Positions 20,120-31,700 of a DNA stretch of 51,261 bases are shown here, one piece after another. This DNA is from Gracilaria vermiculophylla (taxonomy: Eukaryota > Rhodophyta > Florideophyceae > Gracilariales > Gracilariaceae). Under the pieces are notes generated by a model. It did not search any database, was not told the origin of the DNA, and saw only the letters and a program-made list of their open reading frames with translations. The stretch is from positions 2,490,479 through 2,541,739 of the forward strand of contig JAHNZQ020000004.1 of assembly GCA_019155205.2 (NCBI GenBank), written 5' to 3'. Numbering within the stretch: the first letter of the stretch is position 1; each line of letters opens with the position of its first letter. The position numbers and the translations under genes are program-made.

Positions 20120-20855
20120 TGAAGTGCACACCAGTTCTCTCTGGTATTCCCGCACATATGTTCGTACTGCAAAATCCGCAGCAAGGGATTAAAATCAGTA
20201 AGTATCGCGTAGGCAGTCGGCGGTTTGCCTTCTACACGTGTGCACCCAATCCTGGTACAGTGCAAGGTAGTGGCTCAAACGGCAATGGACTTATTTATTT
20301 AGGATGTTTCCTTTCTTTTTGAGTAGCGCTATAGTACTTAACGGCATTGGCATCCCTGCCGCCGCCCCCGTTGACAGATAACCAAGTTATTGGCTCTGGG
20401 CCTACCCCCTACGTCCATATTGGCCTCTCACGATGAATCTCCTGTAGCATACGGTTGCTCATCCTCCTCGCTCGCTAAGAGCGGTCGTAATTGGGTATAT
20501 TACCAGTTTAACTGTGCTAGCTCCTTGTACATGAATCTTTACGATTTATATTGTTTTCCTCACGGTTATTTCCCCTTTTTTTCAATCTCTGTGATGCATC
20601 CCTCACCTTGTGGATCGCGCGACCCACGCTTCCCACTCGTTTTTCACCTCCCTCTTTCAAGAATGCAACGCTCACATGTACAACCACCTAGCATATATCT
20701 TTTTTATACCTCTCCCCCCAGTTGCTGCCGGGTCATCCTCGCTCTTACAACCGACATGGTCTTGTGGTCTCGTTGAGAGGCCTCTACCGCCATACTACCT
20801 CGACGGAGAAAGATCCGGACGTCTTCGTGTGCTTCCTCACTCGCGGGCTCTTGCC
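20120..20855 (+). repeat. 3' LTR of the chromovirus relic (approximate ends)
   Basis: It starts near TGAAGTGCAC after a purine-rich tract and ends near CTCTTGCC. It pairs with 13323-14064 and is nearly the same length (736 versus 742 bp). Divergence between the two is large, with many substitutions and small indels. Confidence 0.7.
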
Positions 20856-22900
20856 CTTCAAAACGTTTGTCTGCTCGCCGAAATAGGAAAGCTATGCAAA
20901 TAAGTATGCTTGCATTATATAATGATCTTAAAAAATCTTCATGAGAAACTCTTTTCAGTTCATCCATGTCACTGCTTTTGCATTCACAATTTTGATAGAC
21001 ACAAAGCCTAGCTTTTGAATTCTCATTATACTTACGCCGCGTAGCTCACACTGCATCTTTGAAGGTCTTGTGACTTGTCGGATTTAGGTTTTGTACGGCC
21101 TGCAACAAAAGAACGGAACACAATTTTTTCTTCATAAAGTATACGTATACTTCACAATTAAAAGCAGAGCAAGGTATGATATTTGATTCATCTGACAGTG
21201 TTCTCGTCATGGAGAGTAAAGCTTTCAAGGTGTTCTATCTGCCTAATAGATTCTCGCTATGTTTTTCATCTGTAATAAATAAGTGATGTAAAATCATGGC
21301 AGGTTTTCTTTTGATCCTAATTCTTTTCTGAGATACCGGAATTGTATCCGAAAGAACCGTTACTGCTCAGGAAACAAACAATATTGAATATCAGAAATAT
21401 GAAAAACTGTAGCTGCTGTGACTGATAAAGTAGTTTGAAAAGAAAACCATTTTTGGTTATCTGATGTATGACGTGCACGGGGCTCACAGTTGAAGCACTA
21501 GTAACTATTTTTTGTATCTGTAGATAATGCAAAAACTCTGCAAACATACCATCTTGATGATAGTTTATTATACAGAGCATCGATTCTCTCAAATCTTGTT
21601 TAGTCGTGGACACCGTATAGCTAGATGTCTTCAAAAAGTGGCAAAATAAATCACTTTACATTTTATACATCCTTACTTTTGTCACAGCACACGACAAAGC
21701 GGTTTTCGCAGAGAAATCTCCAGGACAGAGAGTCTCTCAATGCGCAAGAGATCTCCTCAATGAGGAAACAGTATTAGGTAATGAGCGCTCTAAATACTGT
21801 CGAAGCACTGCCAACTCTACGAAGTATGGTTGGACAAACCTTGAAGATATCAGGTGCTTCGAGTCGATAAGAATGGATCCGAGTACGAGGAATCCCAAAA
21901 AGTAGAAAATGAAGGGATAACAGAGGAGAAATAGCAATACGATGAAGAATAGGAAAATAATGCAAGACAAAAAATGTACCAAATACGAGGTGGTATAGAT
22001 TGACAGCACTAAACCAATTACTTTATATGAGAACCAGCGTATTGAATAGATACTGCCTGTAGATCACACGACGCAGGTACGTAGTCCGTGCAATGTGGCG
22101 TAAACTTGTAAGAATAGTAACACTCTAGATGGGGAATATGACTCAGAGCCGAACGTGGTGGATTTCACTATAGAAGGCGCATCGACTTCGAAATTTTGCC
22201 CGAGTACCAGGATTGCAGTACGATCTGGTATAACAATACAGTAAAGCCTTTACGATGTTAAATGCGAATTAATCCATTTTGTAAAAGCACCAACATAGTG
22301 TAGCATTGCAGACAGAACCAAATGTTAGGCACAAAGAGATGACGGTTCAAGGGGTACAAAGACGACCGCAACCTAAAAACAGAGAACAAATGGTAAGTAG
22401 AGGAATAATGGCAGCAGGCATATGGCTCTAGGCACAGGATGGTTGGCAGGCTTACGGCATCTGCATGTTAAGTGGGGATGCAACGATACTGTGTCATTGA
22501 AGCCTTCCGATATATCTGGCTAGCCTGCTGATCGACTGTAAAACCCACAGGCGACGAGAACTAGCCAGAACGTGCTTCGCTTCACCGAGACGATGTGGAG
22601 GTGCTCTTGCACCTCTCTTAAAATAATGTGGAGCTTTGACTCCCCGCCAACCATCCATATTCTAATATAACCAACAATGATTGCTACTGGAACACCGCCT
22701 ACTTCAGCGTTCGGGCATTTATTAAAATGTACTATTTATACTTAGTCATGTAATGCAATGCAGTTCTCATTCTTAAACGAATTGGCGCATCATATAACGC
22801 GGGTGTCCCATTATAGTCGGAGCATTGCTTATGAGATGAAATTTCCCTGTTGTGAAGCCACGCTGCTGCAGTTGTTGAAATGACGCGTACCAGTTGTGAT
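20856..22900. other. AT-rich unassigned region
   Basis: I find no gene, RNA or known element. Two minus-strand open frames (21317-21634 and 21737-22009) are Ile/Phe/Leu-rich and show no domain. They are probably chance. Confidence 0.35.
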
Positions 22901-22904
22901 ATAC

Positions 22905-23770
22905 TTGAAACTGTCAACTGTACGCCCAGTGTCACAAGAGAGCATAGCGGATGTACCTCATCTGTTATCTAACAGATTATTGTAGTATAGTGGCTCCAAA
23001 GGAAAAATGGTGGTGTGGCCTTATGGCATAATATTCTTAAGGAGGGATCGTATTTTGTCAGCTGATCCACGTGGTGCATAATTCTGCCACGTGCGCTACA
23101 GTATCCGAATGGGACGGTAGAATTTGTATTTATTCTAGTTAATTTATGCAGGTAATTACTACAGTAGCGAGACCAGCCGAGGCGGGCTCCCGGCTTGATA
23201 CTTAATCTCTCGGTTGAGCTTTACCTCTGGGGAAGGAAAGATAAGCGTCTTTGAATTCTCATCTACTTTTCAGGTTGGAGACTCGACGTCAATCATCCTC
23301 AGGTTTCTAAGCCGCCGATCCCCAGGTCGCATCATAGCAGCGCCTGTAGAAGCATGGTCCGCCCAGTGAACCTCCCCCTCCGCTTGGTGTTTGCGGATCC
23401 CCTTTAATAATTCCCCCGGCTTGCGACAGCGGATACCGGAGACCACCAATAGGAACACGCACCTTGGGAGTCAACAAAAACTCCAAACGGACGTTGTGCT
23501 CTACTATCTCGAACTGAGAACTGACAGTACCACAGTTACGGGCCCAGGTGAACGCTTGAGCCCTGCGTTCAGCTCCTGGAAGTGACCGAAGCCTAACACA
23601 TTGTACAAGTGTACAGCAGCAGTCAGAATTGGCACTGTAAGCTTAAGATCTCGTTCTTTAAGAAGGTACTGGGCGAGGTGGAGTGTTGATAGTGCAAATT
23701 GTGAAATGTACGCCCTGTGTCACAAGAGAATGAAGTGCATATAGCTCATATATTCTCCAGCAACTGCTTG
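22905..23770 (-). repeat. R2 repeat copy, interrupted by T unit C
   Basis: In reverse complement, 23535-23770 and 22905-22980 align with the repeat at 43065-43375, including cttgtgacacagggcg and gcttacagtgccaat. The T unit at 22981-23534 sits inside it. The repeat has a roughly 75-bp block (gttggagaacagatgagc ... gggcgcacagttc) at both of its ends, about 220 bp apart, suggesting a tandem monomer of that length. Confidence 0.8.
22981..23534 (+). repeat. T unit C, solo, 554 bp with 5-bp target duplication
   Basis: It starts TGTAGTATAGTGG and ends CAGTACCACA. It is flanked by attat (22976-22980) and gttac (23535-23539), both corresponding to the single GTTCT in the uninterrupted R2 copy at about 43285-43290. 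The flank thus behaves as a decayed 5-bp duplication. There is no T-element cargo next to it. Confidence 0.85.
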
Positions 23771-26240
23771 GAAAGCTAGAGGAAATCGGGATAGATGCTT
23801 AGATAGCCGGGAAATGCTGCAGTATTTTGGGATTACTTTAATTTAATCCTAGATTAGTTTTGTTCGTTAAGATGTTTCGCGCGTTGTGTATCTCCCGATA
23901 TGGGAATACGATATGTGGCGGGATACACACCGCAGTTTCAAGCCACCGTGGGCGTGCATACGTAGATGATGGCTCTTCGCCATCAACTCCTAATAAAAGG
24001 TAGCTGAGGCTCTCCTTCAAGATGACCACTCTGCATAGAGTGAGGACTCTGGTAGCTTGCCGCCAAAGTGCGTTCGCATCACTCAGGGGAGAAACCACGA
24101 CTATGTACTGTAGCACTACCCCCATAAGGTCATCCAGGTGAGATTGCTTTAAAGCATACTCCTTTTCCTACCATTTTTTGGGCTTTCTCCTGTGCATATA
24201 GGACAGCCTTTTGTCCCTGTATAAGGATGTTTTTCAGTTGCTTCTGTCTATCTCGCGACTCTGAGCTTTCTCTTGTGGGATCTGTGCTACAAATCGTGAA
24301 CGGCATTCTACTTTTTTTCTATTTTCCCGTTTATCTATTCTTTTTGGAGCTCCGTGTTCCCTGTTTTTTCACTATTACGTACTAATGCTTTCTGTGCCTT
24401 GGGATCACCTCCATTGCCTTTACCTCCGTGGGGTTTTCGACATCTTTGTCTGTTTAACACCTGATATCCGCATGATATGAGGGGCTCTGTCGCCTAGTTA
24501 CACGCATAGGGAGCAAGGCTTCCAACACCTTGAGTGCATCTCCCTTTTTACAGTGTTTGCACCACAAGTCGCTACTAATCAGTTCCTGACTTACCTCCCG
24601 AAACCCACGGCGGAAGCAAAAACACTTGGTAGTCTGCTCATATTATTACATATGGTGCTCGAGAAAGTCGACATGCGCCTCGTGCACGGTGTACGTGGCT
24701 ATGAATCCAAAAAAAGACAGAAATTTATGCGGATGCCATCTTTGGAGCCACATTATAGTATTGAAGGGCAACCCGCTTCTGGACTTTTTTTCTCTATAGG
24801 TATTTTATTATACATTCCACTACGAGAACTTTTGACGGCACATTTCCCGCTTGTAGTTTCAAGACTTACGAAAACCCTGCGCAAGGAGTCCAGGCACAGC
24901 ATCACATAACTCGGCATCAGTATTTCTGAAACTCCTATTTTTCGCCTCTAAGCGACTGCAGCAAGCCATCGTACACCTGTGAGCGCCCATGTAACGACAA
25001 CCGAGTTCTGCAGTGATTAATTTGAACTCGGGTTCCATGAATCCGCACTGTCCGTTTGGTGAACCATTCAACGACGAGTAGAAACCAGGAAGCCAGCAGG
25101 CCTCTGCGGGTTCAAACTCAACTATGAGACACCCTTCCGTGCCATTTTTGGAGTCAGCATCTCAGCGGTTTTTTGTATTTTGGCGCACCGCGACTGATGC
25201 CGCTTGAAATTATTCACAAGCAGTGTCCATTACGGCGAGTGGAACTCTGTCTCTACTAGCTGGATCCGTGATCACCGTAGGGATGCAAAATTATTCATTA
25301 AAACGCCCCAATTCCATCCCTAAACTGTTTGAAACAAAGCGTTTATCGCAATATATATATGCACGAAGGAGACCTCTCTGTCGGGTTCGGTAGAGATATG
25401 GTTGATGTCTTTGATTGGATGTTGCGCGTGTCTATAAGGCCACACTCTCTCGATTGTATGCGTTCCCGATTCAAATATAAGGACTTGTATCATACGCTTG
25501 CGATCATAGCTAACTACACTTACTCCTGTTTCACTAGAACGATTTATCTCATGGAGCTGTGGCCCAGTGAGTAATACTTCCAATTTTCCAGGCAGCATAT
25601 CTACGGAAACTTTTCATTTAAAGAGAACCAAACGAGCAGATAGACTAATTTCCGCACAATTATAGTGGATGAGATAATTTTAAGTAGCACCGACCATTTT
25701 TAAGGACAGAATTACGCTCTATGTACCATCCGAGTGATCGCGGATTCTTCCTAGAGAGCCTTTGGTTTCAATTTAAAGGCCAGTCTCGCTTCGGGTTCTT
25801 TACCCGAAACCAGAATTTGGAAGTCGATCACCTCCTTTCGGGAGCTGTTCAGGGTAGCTATGTCACTATTTTTCCGCGGTCAAGCCAGATTTTGGGTCCC
25901 ACGGAGATCTATTGTCGATTTTTTTTCCCATGAATGACGTAGATCGGGTCGCATTTCATTAGCTCTCTAACCTCGGTGTCTTACTCTCTCCCTATTGGGA
26001 GTTGAGCCACTCAGGTTGTAGTTTTTCTTTTCGGGAGGTGATTGCATGCCATGAGATTGGTATATTCTCCTATACTTGTGATTTTCTCGGATTTTCGATT
26101 TGAACTCATTTGTGAGTACGGTCAACAACCACTGCCGGCTACAAGTGTGTGACACGCCAGTTTCAGAATTTTTTATAGGTTGGAATGTTCAAAGGAAGTT
26201 GCAGGGACAATTGGCGAAGCATTTACTTGATATACTTTGT
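23771..26240. other. Unassigned region
   Basis: No recognisable coding sequence, RNA or repeat family member was found. Short open frames (for example 24553-24909 and 25329-25574) have no domain or homologue in the window. Confidence 0.35.
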
Positions 26241-26254
26241 TTTACTCTGCAGTA

Positions 26255-26420
26255 CAGTATGGTATTTGAGAGCGCTGACATGGCCGCCCCCGCGGCCTTC
26301 AGTAGAGTATAACCAAGGTTATAGCTCTGAGCTTATTGTGTGCGTTGGTATTCACTCTCCATCCAGGTGTATCCTATGGCCAACGGTATCTCATCAGCCT
26401 TTCCTTTGAGAGTGCTCATA
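26255..26420 (+). repeat. Fragment of the chromovirus LTR family
   Basis: This roughly 165-bp stretch aligns with the middle of the LTRs at 13550 and 20345 (ccgccttcagtagagtata-accaaggttatagctctgag, then tggtattcactctcc). It is a decayed third copy of that LTR. Confidence 0.6.
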
Positions 26421-26427
26421 CGTGGGG

Positions 26428-26557
26428 GTTATCACGCGGCTGCGAGGGATGATAACGCCCGAGGGCAGTAATATGAACCCTAGGCGCAGCCGAGTGGTAA
26501 ATATCATGGCCCGAGGGTGGATATCATCCTGATGCAGTCTGGTGATAGCATGCTTAT
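26428..26557. promoter_or_regulatory. Cluster of inverted repeats with GCCCGAGGG upstream of the recombinase
   Basis: Two arms, 26447-26477 and 26499-26529, form an imperfect inverted repeat (ggatgata on the outside of both) around GCCCGAGGG, which also recurs as a direct 9-mer. Further pairs are gttatca/tgataac (26428-26456) and tgata-gcatgc-ttatca (26541-26557). It lies about 300 bp before the recombinase start. A recombinase binding or crossover site, or a promoter operator, is plausible but unproven. Confidence 0.45.
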
Positions 26558-26833
26558 CATCTGGGCTTTATCCTTCATATCGATTTCTTCATATAATAAT
26601 TACATGAATAAAAAAAAATATTTTACATGGCTGTGATCAGCTGTGCCATATCGCCGCCATCACCGTCGCTGACGCATCTCCGCGTTTGTCGTGCTTGAGA
26701 GCGTACGAATACTGCACCAGAGAATCCTCGCAAAACAATTCGACTGACCACCACCGTTACAACATAAGCGTTTCCAAAGCCCACGTACCGCTTTACCCCT
26801 TCCAGTATCATTTCTAGTACCCCTGTAACCGCG

Positions 26834-28767
26834 ATGAATGGTTCCACTGCGCCGGGAAATCCTGACAGATCAGTACGCTCTTCACTTCGAGCCTACAACG
26901 CTAACGATGTTATTCCAGAGAGCCCGACATCTCATCGCAACCAACACGATCCTGACGCCCCAACTTCTCTTTCCTCCCCTCCGCTACTTGATAGGCTAAC
27001 GCCATCGGTAGATGCTGTGCTACTTCAGGGGAAACGGGTTCCACGGAATACAAAGCGTACTAACGAATACTCACTGCGAGCGTTTGCAAGATTTGTGACG
27101 AGCGTCGATGGTTTTGCCGACAATTTTTATCGAGCCAAACCCTTTCTGCGATCTTATGTGTTGGATGAGGTGGAGAGAAAGCTCGCGTGGCAGATCGATA
27201 AGACGCGCAAAGTCGTTTTCAGAGATCGTGACTGTAGTACAGTGGCTCCTACGGAAATATGGTGGTTTAGACTTAAGGTATAATATTCCTAAGGAGGGTT
27301 CGTAATTTATTGGCTGGGCCACGTGGTGCATAATCTCGCCCGCGTGCGCTACAGTATCCTTGAGGTACGGTAGGATTTATTATTTATTTTAAATATTTTA
27401 TGCAGGTAGTTAGCGCAGTAGTGCGACCTGCCGAGGCGGGCTCCCGGCTTGATATTTAAGCTACCGGTTGAGCTCCACCTCTGGGGAAGTAAAGAAAAGC
27501 ACCCTTGAGTCTCCTTCTACATTTTTCGGTTGGAGTCTCTTGTCTATTCACGCAGGTTTCTAAGCCGCCGATCCCCAGGTCGCATCATAGCAGCGCCTGT
27601 AGGAGCATTGTCCGCCCAGTGAACCTCCCCCTCCGCTTGGTGTTTGCGGATCCCTTTTAGAATCCCCCCGGCTCGCGACAGCGGATACCGGAGACCACCT
27701 TTAGGAATACGCGCCTTTGGAGTCACCAAAAACTCCTAACGGACGTTGTGCTTTACTACCTCGTCAGGAGGGCTGACAGTACCACAGTGACGACAGCGAA
27801 TATTTACCGCCTGGTTATACCGATTGAAATGGTGATCAACTAAAAAGAGTACGACACTTCCTGATTGAGTTTGTTGTAAATTATCGGTCTTTGAAGATGG
27901 ATGGCGAAGTAAAACCAAGTTCAAGGAAGGCATACGTCCATGGCCTGCCGCGCGCTTTCTCGTCCATTTGGGGATACAATTTGAGGATTCTAGAGGGGCC
28001 CATATTCGCGTGCCCAGACGAAGGGCTGATGTCTATAATTGACAACAAGTTCAGCCTGCAGCAGTCAAAAGGAGTTTTTTAGCCAGAGTCACAATGTGTT
28101 GTCAAGCGAGGACTTAGCGAAGCTCTATGCGTCGGATGACCGGGCCTGAACCACTCCAAGAAAATATATTGCCCGGCTAGCATTTGACATTGCCTTGGTT
28201 ACAACGATGCGCCCGTCGGCTCTTGTATTCTTGAAAACTTCGCAGTTTAAAAGGATTGTAGTACGAGATGAAAACGTATGGAGAATTATGGAGGCAGTAG
28301 GGAGTACAAACGGTGCTTCTAAGACGCGTTTCGGTAGATGGAGAGACGCTGGGCGAAAACCTATGGAATGGTTTATTTGGAATCGGCTTTCTCTCGGAGG
28401 ACTACTAAACGTCTACCAAGACCTAGAAGAGTATATGACTGTTCGAATGGAGATGGATGTGCAAAGCGAACGTTCTTTTCTAGGTACACGTTCGAAAGGC
28501 ACGGCAATGTCGAACGTTTTCCGCAACCAGCACTTGGGTCGCAACACGTTTTCAAAGATCTTCAAAGATGCTTGCGAGGCTCAAGGTATATCTAATACTG
28601 GCGTGAAAAGCGGCATGGCCACCCATGGTTTAAGAGGTATTGTTACTACATTATTAGTAGAGGCCGTGCATTCCAACTCAGCTATCGCGATGCGTACCGG
28701 CCATAGGGACCCGAGATCATCGAAGAACTACCAGAATCTTCAGAATGCCGAAGGGGAGAGACAATAG
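26834..28767 (+). pseudogene. Tyrosine recombinase (Crypton-like), split by T unit D
   Basis: Tyrosine recombinases cut and rejoin DNA through a tyrosine link, and eukaryotic transposons such as Cryptons use them. The N-terminal part (26834-27232, 133 codons, starting MNGSTAPGNPDRS) ends with NTKRTNEYSLRAFARFV and helices of the DNA-binding domain. T unit D interrupts at 27233. The frame resumes at 27792 exactly in phase and includes SSRKAYVHGLPRAF and GPIFACPDEGLM. One TGA (27825) follows, then a 1-base insertion in a T run (28074-28079) and another TGA (28147). The catalytic part keeps all core residues: Arg in TTMRPSAL (28210), HGLR (His 28624, Arg 28633), the His of TGHR (28702) and the Tyr of NYQNL (28729). 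Crypton is the closest family I can name. A DIRS-like origin is possible, but no reverse transcriptase is adjacent. Confidence 0.85.
27233..27786 (+). repeat. T unit D, solo, 554 bp with perfect GTGAC target duplication
   Basis: It starts TGTAGTACAGTGG and ends CAGTACCACA. GTGAC stands immediately on both sides (27228-27232 and 27787-27791). It has no cargo and interrupts the recombinase frame between codons. This is the cleanest proof that the T unit alone is an insertion unit. Confidence 0.95.
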
Positions 28768-31700
28768 GCTGATATACTCGGCGAAAGCCAGAATGGTACA
28801 AAGTGCTACTTGCAAAAGAACAATGAGAAAGAAAATTGGAAGGTTGCCAAACTGAACAGCCCGGTTCAATCACAAGCTTTCTGTACGGAAACGAAAGCCT
28901 CTGCGGGGCCGTATGGAGTCACTTCTTGTGATGCATTATCGGGGCTGAAAAATGTCAAACATCCCGACCATGATGATGTGTAAGAGGGCGCTGATGGTGG
29001 GCAGGGGGTTCTAGGTTTGTTGTCCGGCATCAACAGTATTTCAGGTGGTAGCTTTTTAATTAATGTTACTCATGAATACCGTGAGGCCAGTATACGTTGC
29101 GATTCATGCTCAAAAGTGTTCAACGGATTTGCTAGTTAATAGTGTTCGCCTTGCATACTGTATACTTTCCGCCTTTTGCTCTATCTCGTGCAGATTTTCT
29201 TATATTTCGTGCTGTTTTTCTTATATCTCGTGCGGTTTTTCTTATATCTTGCTGCAGTGCAAAGTATCGGAGCTAAAGCACAAGATATACAAAGCTCTAG
29301 TGCAAGATATAGGCTTTTCGGAATATTTCCACTTTTCGGACACTATTTTTTGGGGTATATCTAGCTTATCCAGTTGATAATTTTGAATATTATTTTTCTG
29401 TTACTCTCTGCCTACCCCTGCAAAAGGGGTGCTACACCAGCTCTTTTTGTAGATTTTTTTGTTTAATGAATCCTCCCGTTGTTTTTGTAAGTCCCAAATG
29501 CGTTGATCACAGGAGCCTCGCGTTTCACGCTTATCCTTTCCGTTACCTTCTTATAAGATAGAAATGCGTCTATTACATCCATTTTATAAGGATCTGCTTC
29601 AAATCTCTCTTCACTAGTGCAAGGAAGACGTTCTCGGCCCTTCAAATCAACGTAGTGGTGCTCTTTCCTCGAAAGGGCTTTAATGCCGGTGTGCTCCAGA
29701 AGAATAAGGTCCCGTACGTCTTCGTAGTGTTTCTTGTTTGTAAAATGTTGTACTAAAAATATTCTCCTGACATAGAAGGGGAACGCTTGATTGTGTGTGT
29801 TCTTTCGCTTTAAAATTTCTCTATTGGTTCCGTAAGATGTTCATGTTTTCCCATTCCAACGTTCATTATGCCAATACATTTATCTTATGTGGAGCCGACT
29901 GTTACCATCAGCCATTTCAATCTAAGTGGTTATCTCCTGTACTAGAGTCTAGATCAGTTGTCTTTGCGGATTCCAGTGCGACCTTGATGAACTCCAGCCA
30001 TTGGGGCTCTTCGAACCTCTGCCTATGACCGAGAACCTTAAAATCGTTTCCAAGCCTTCCTGGATATCCTGGCGCCCCGTACCAGACCGCGCGTTGCACC
30101 TCTCGCTTTCAAGGTCATTCGTACATCATGAGTTGCCTCTGGAGAAATCTTGATACTATCCCTGTCAGGTATATTGTCGAGTACTTCTACCACTCGCAGG
30201 TGGACTTCAAGGCCTTACTAGAATGATTTAGACGTCCTTCTGCCGCTGAAAATGACATTAAATATCTATGTAATCGAGTTTAAGTCCATTTTGAGACATC
30301 AAATCAAACCATCTTGATCGCTTCTCCTCTCCCGGCCGATACAGCTGCTGTTTTTCAGCTTTATAAATAGAAAAAGTAGCAGAACGCACTTTTGATTCGA
30401 AACGCTCCCTCGGAGGAGCGCAATGTATCCCAAATTGTTTTTTTACCGGTATTACCGGCTGAAGTATACATAGATGCACGAAAAGTCCCAGGTTATGGTA
30501 AGAGTGAGGAAATGTATCCGATGCATGCAATTTACTCTGCGGAACCAGACTTATTCCGTAGAATATCCACTATAATTGTTAAAACTTGTGGCGCGCTAGT
30601 TTAAAAATCTGATATACTTCGCTTGGACGAGAAAAAGTAATACGATACTCTGGCAAATTTTTACTAGTCATGGCTCAAGACCAATTAAACTCTGTATAGG
30701 GCTCAAGTCAGGCTTTTGACAGAGCCGCAACCGGTACACTTGACCACTAGTCTTTAAATTCTAAGTGAGTTTGAATGGTATGTACTTGCAGCAATCAATA
30801 TGTAACGACTCAGGGACTTACTTATACGCGAGAGATTTCTTCCGCTTTTGCAGTTTTTCATGTGTAGACCAAACCACACATGAATGATCAAGCCGATAAC
30901 AGATTGTTTTTGTCTCAATATCATTGAGGCACAGCTAACAAACACGATCAGCTGTGTTTTTTACTGGTCTCTAGTAGTATTTTCTCGATTCCATAACCTC
31001 CATCCACTTGGTAAAGTTTGACTCAATATCTAATACACTTGCTTCGTCTACAATTGTACTTGCGTGCGCAATATAGCCCTGTACGGAATCAAAAGGAAGT
31101 AGTGAATTTGGTGAGCAATCGTTATACGCCAGACTATGGTTTGCGTATGCATTGAAACCCTTCATTAGCATGATTGCCATAAATGTTTTGTCCTTCAATA
31201 CTAACAACCTGTACAGCTGCACTTTTCCTCTTTTAATAGAATAACCTGTGCAAATCCTTGGCTTTTCTCTTCCAGCCGCAATGTCACACACACGGCGACG
31301 AAAAATAAAGTACAACTTTTGGAACTCAAAGGCTTGGAATGATCGAGAAACAGCCCTTTTCTTGAACATCTGATATCACAAAGAAGTAGCCCACTGATGC
31401 ATCCTTTTATAGATAACCATGAATATAAGAATGTCAAGGAATCCATGACAACTGAGTGACATAGACACGTACTCGGTTCTCATTCTCTCAGTTCGTAGTT
31501 AATATGAACTGTTGAGTTCGTTATTGATTCACACAACGAAACTCAAACTCCCCCACACCACATATAAACATTGTTTACTCTTATTTTTGAAACTTCATCC
31601 AAACGAAGCACAAGATTCAAACCAAGCACCAGAATAGAATGTAGAGCAGTATCTATAACTTCAACAGGTCTTTTACATCCATACCAGAAACGTTTCGCAA

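Larger units (their letters stand above)
13323..20855 (+). mobile_element. Decayed Ty3/gypsy chromovirus with two LTRs
   Basis: Two direct copies of a roughly 740-bp sequence flank an internal region with Gag-like, aspartic protease, reverse transcriptase and chromodomain remnants in the standard Ty3/gypsy order, all reading plus. The LTRs differ heavily (about a quarter of positions by eye), so the insertion is old. From the RT start to the chromodomain end is under 2 kb, well short of a full RT-RNase H-integrase block, so about 1.5 kb is probably deleted. The integrase core is not recognisable. A purine-rich tract (aagggtggaga, about 20108-20118) precedes the downstream LTR. No clear primer binding site was found. 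Confidence 0.75.

Noticed and set aside
24120..24560. Pyrimidine-rich stretch that could be an LTR or promoter
   Set aside because: No second copy in the window and no coding sequence next to it.
30971..31369. 132-codon minus-strand frame in AT-rich DNA
   Set aside because: The composition is fairly protein-like, but no homologue or motif was recognised. It is too uncertain to list as a gene.
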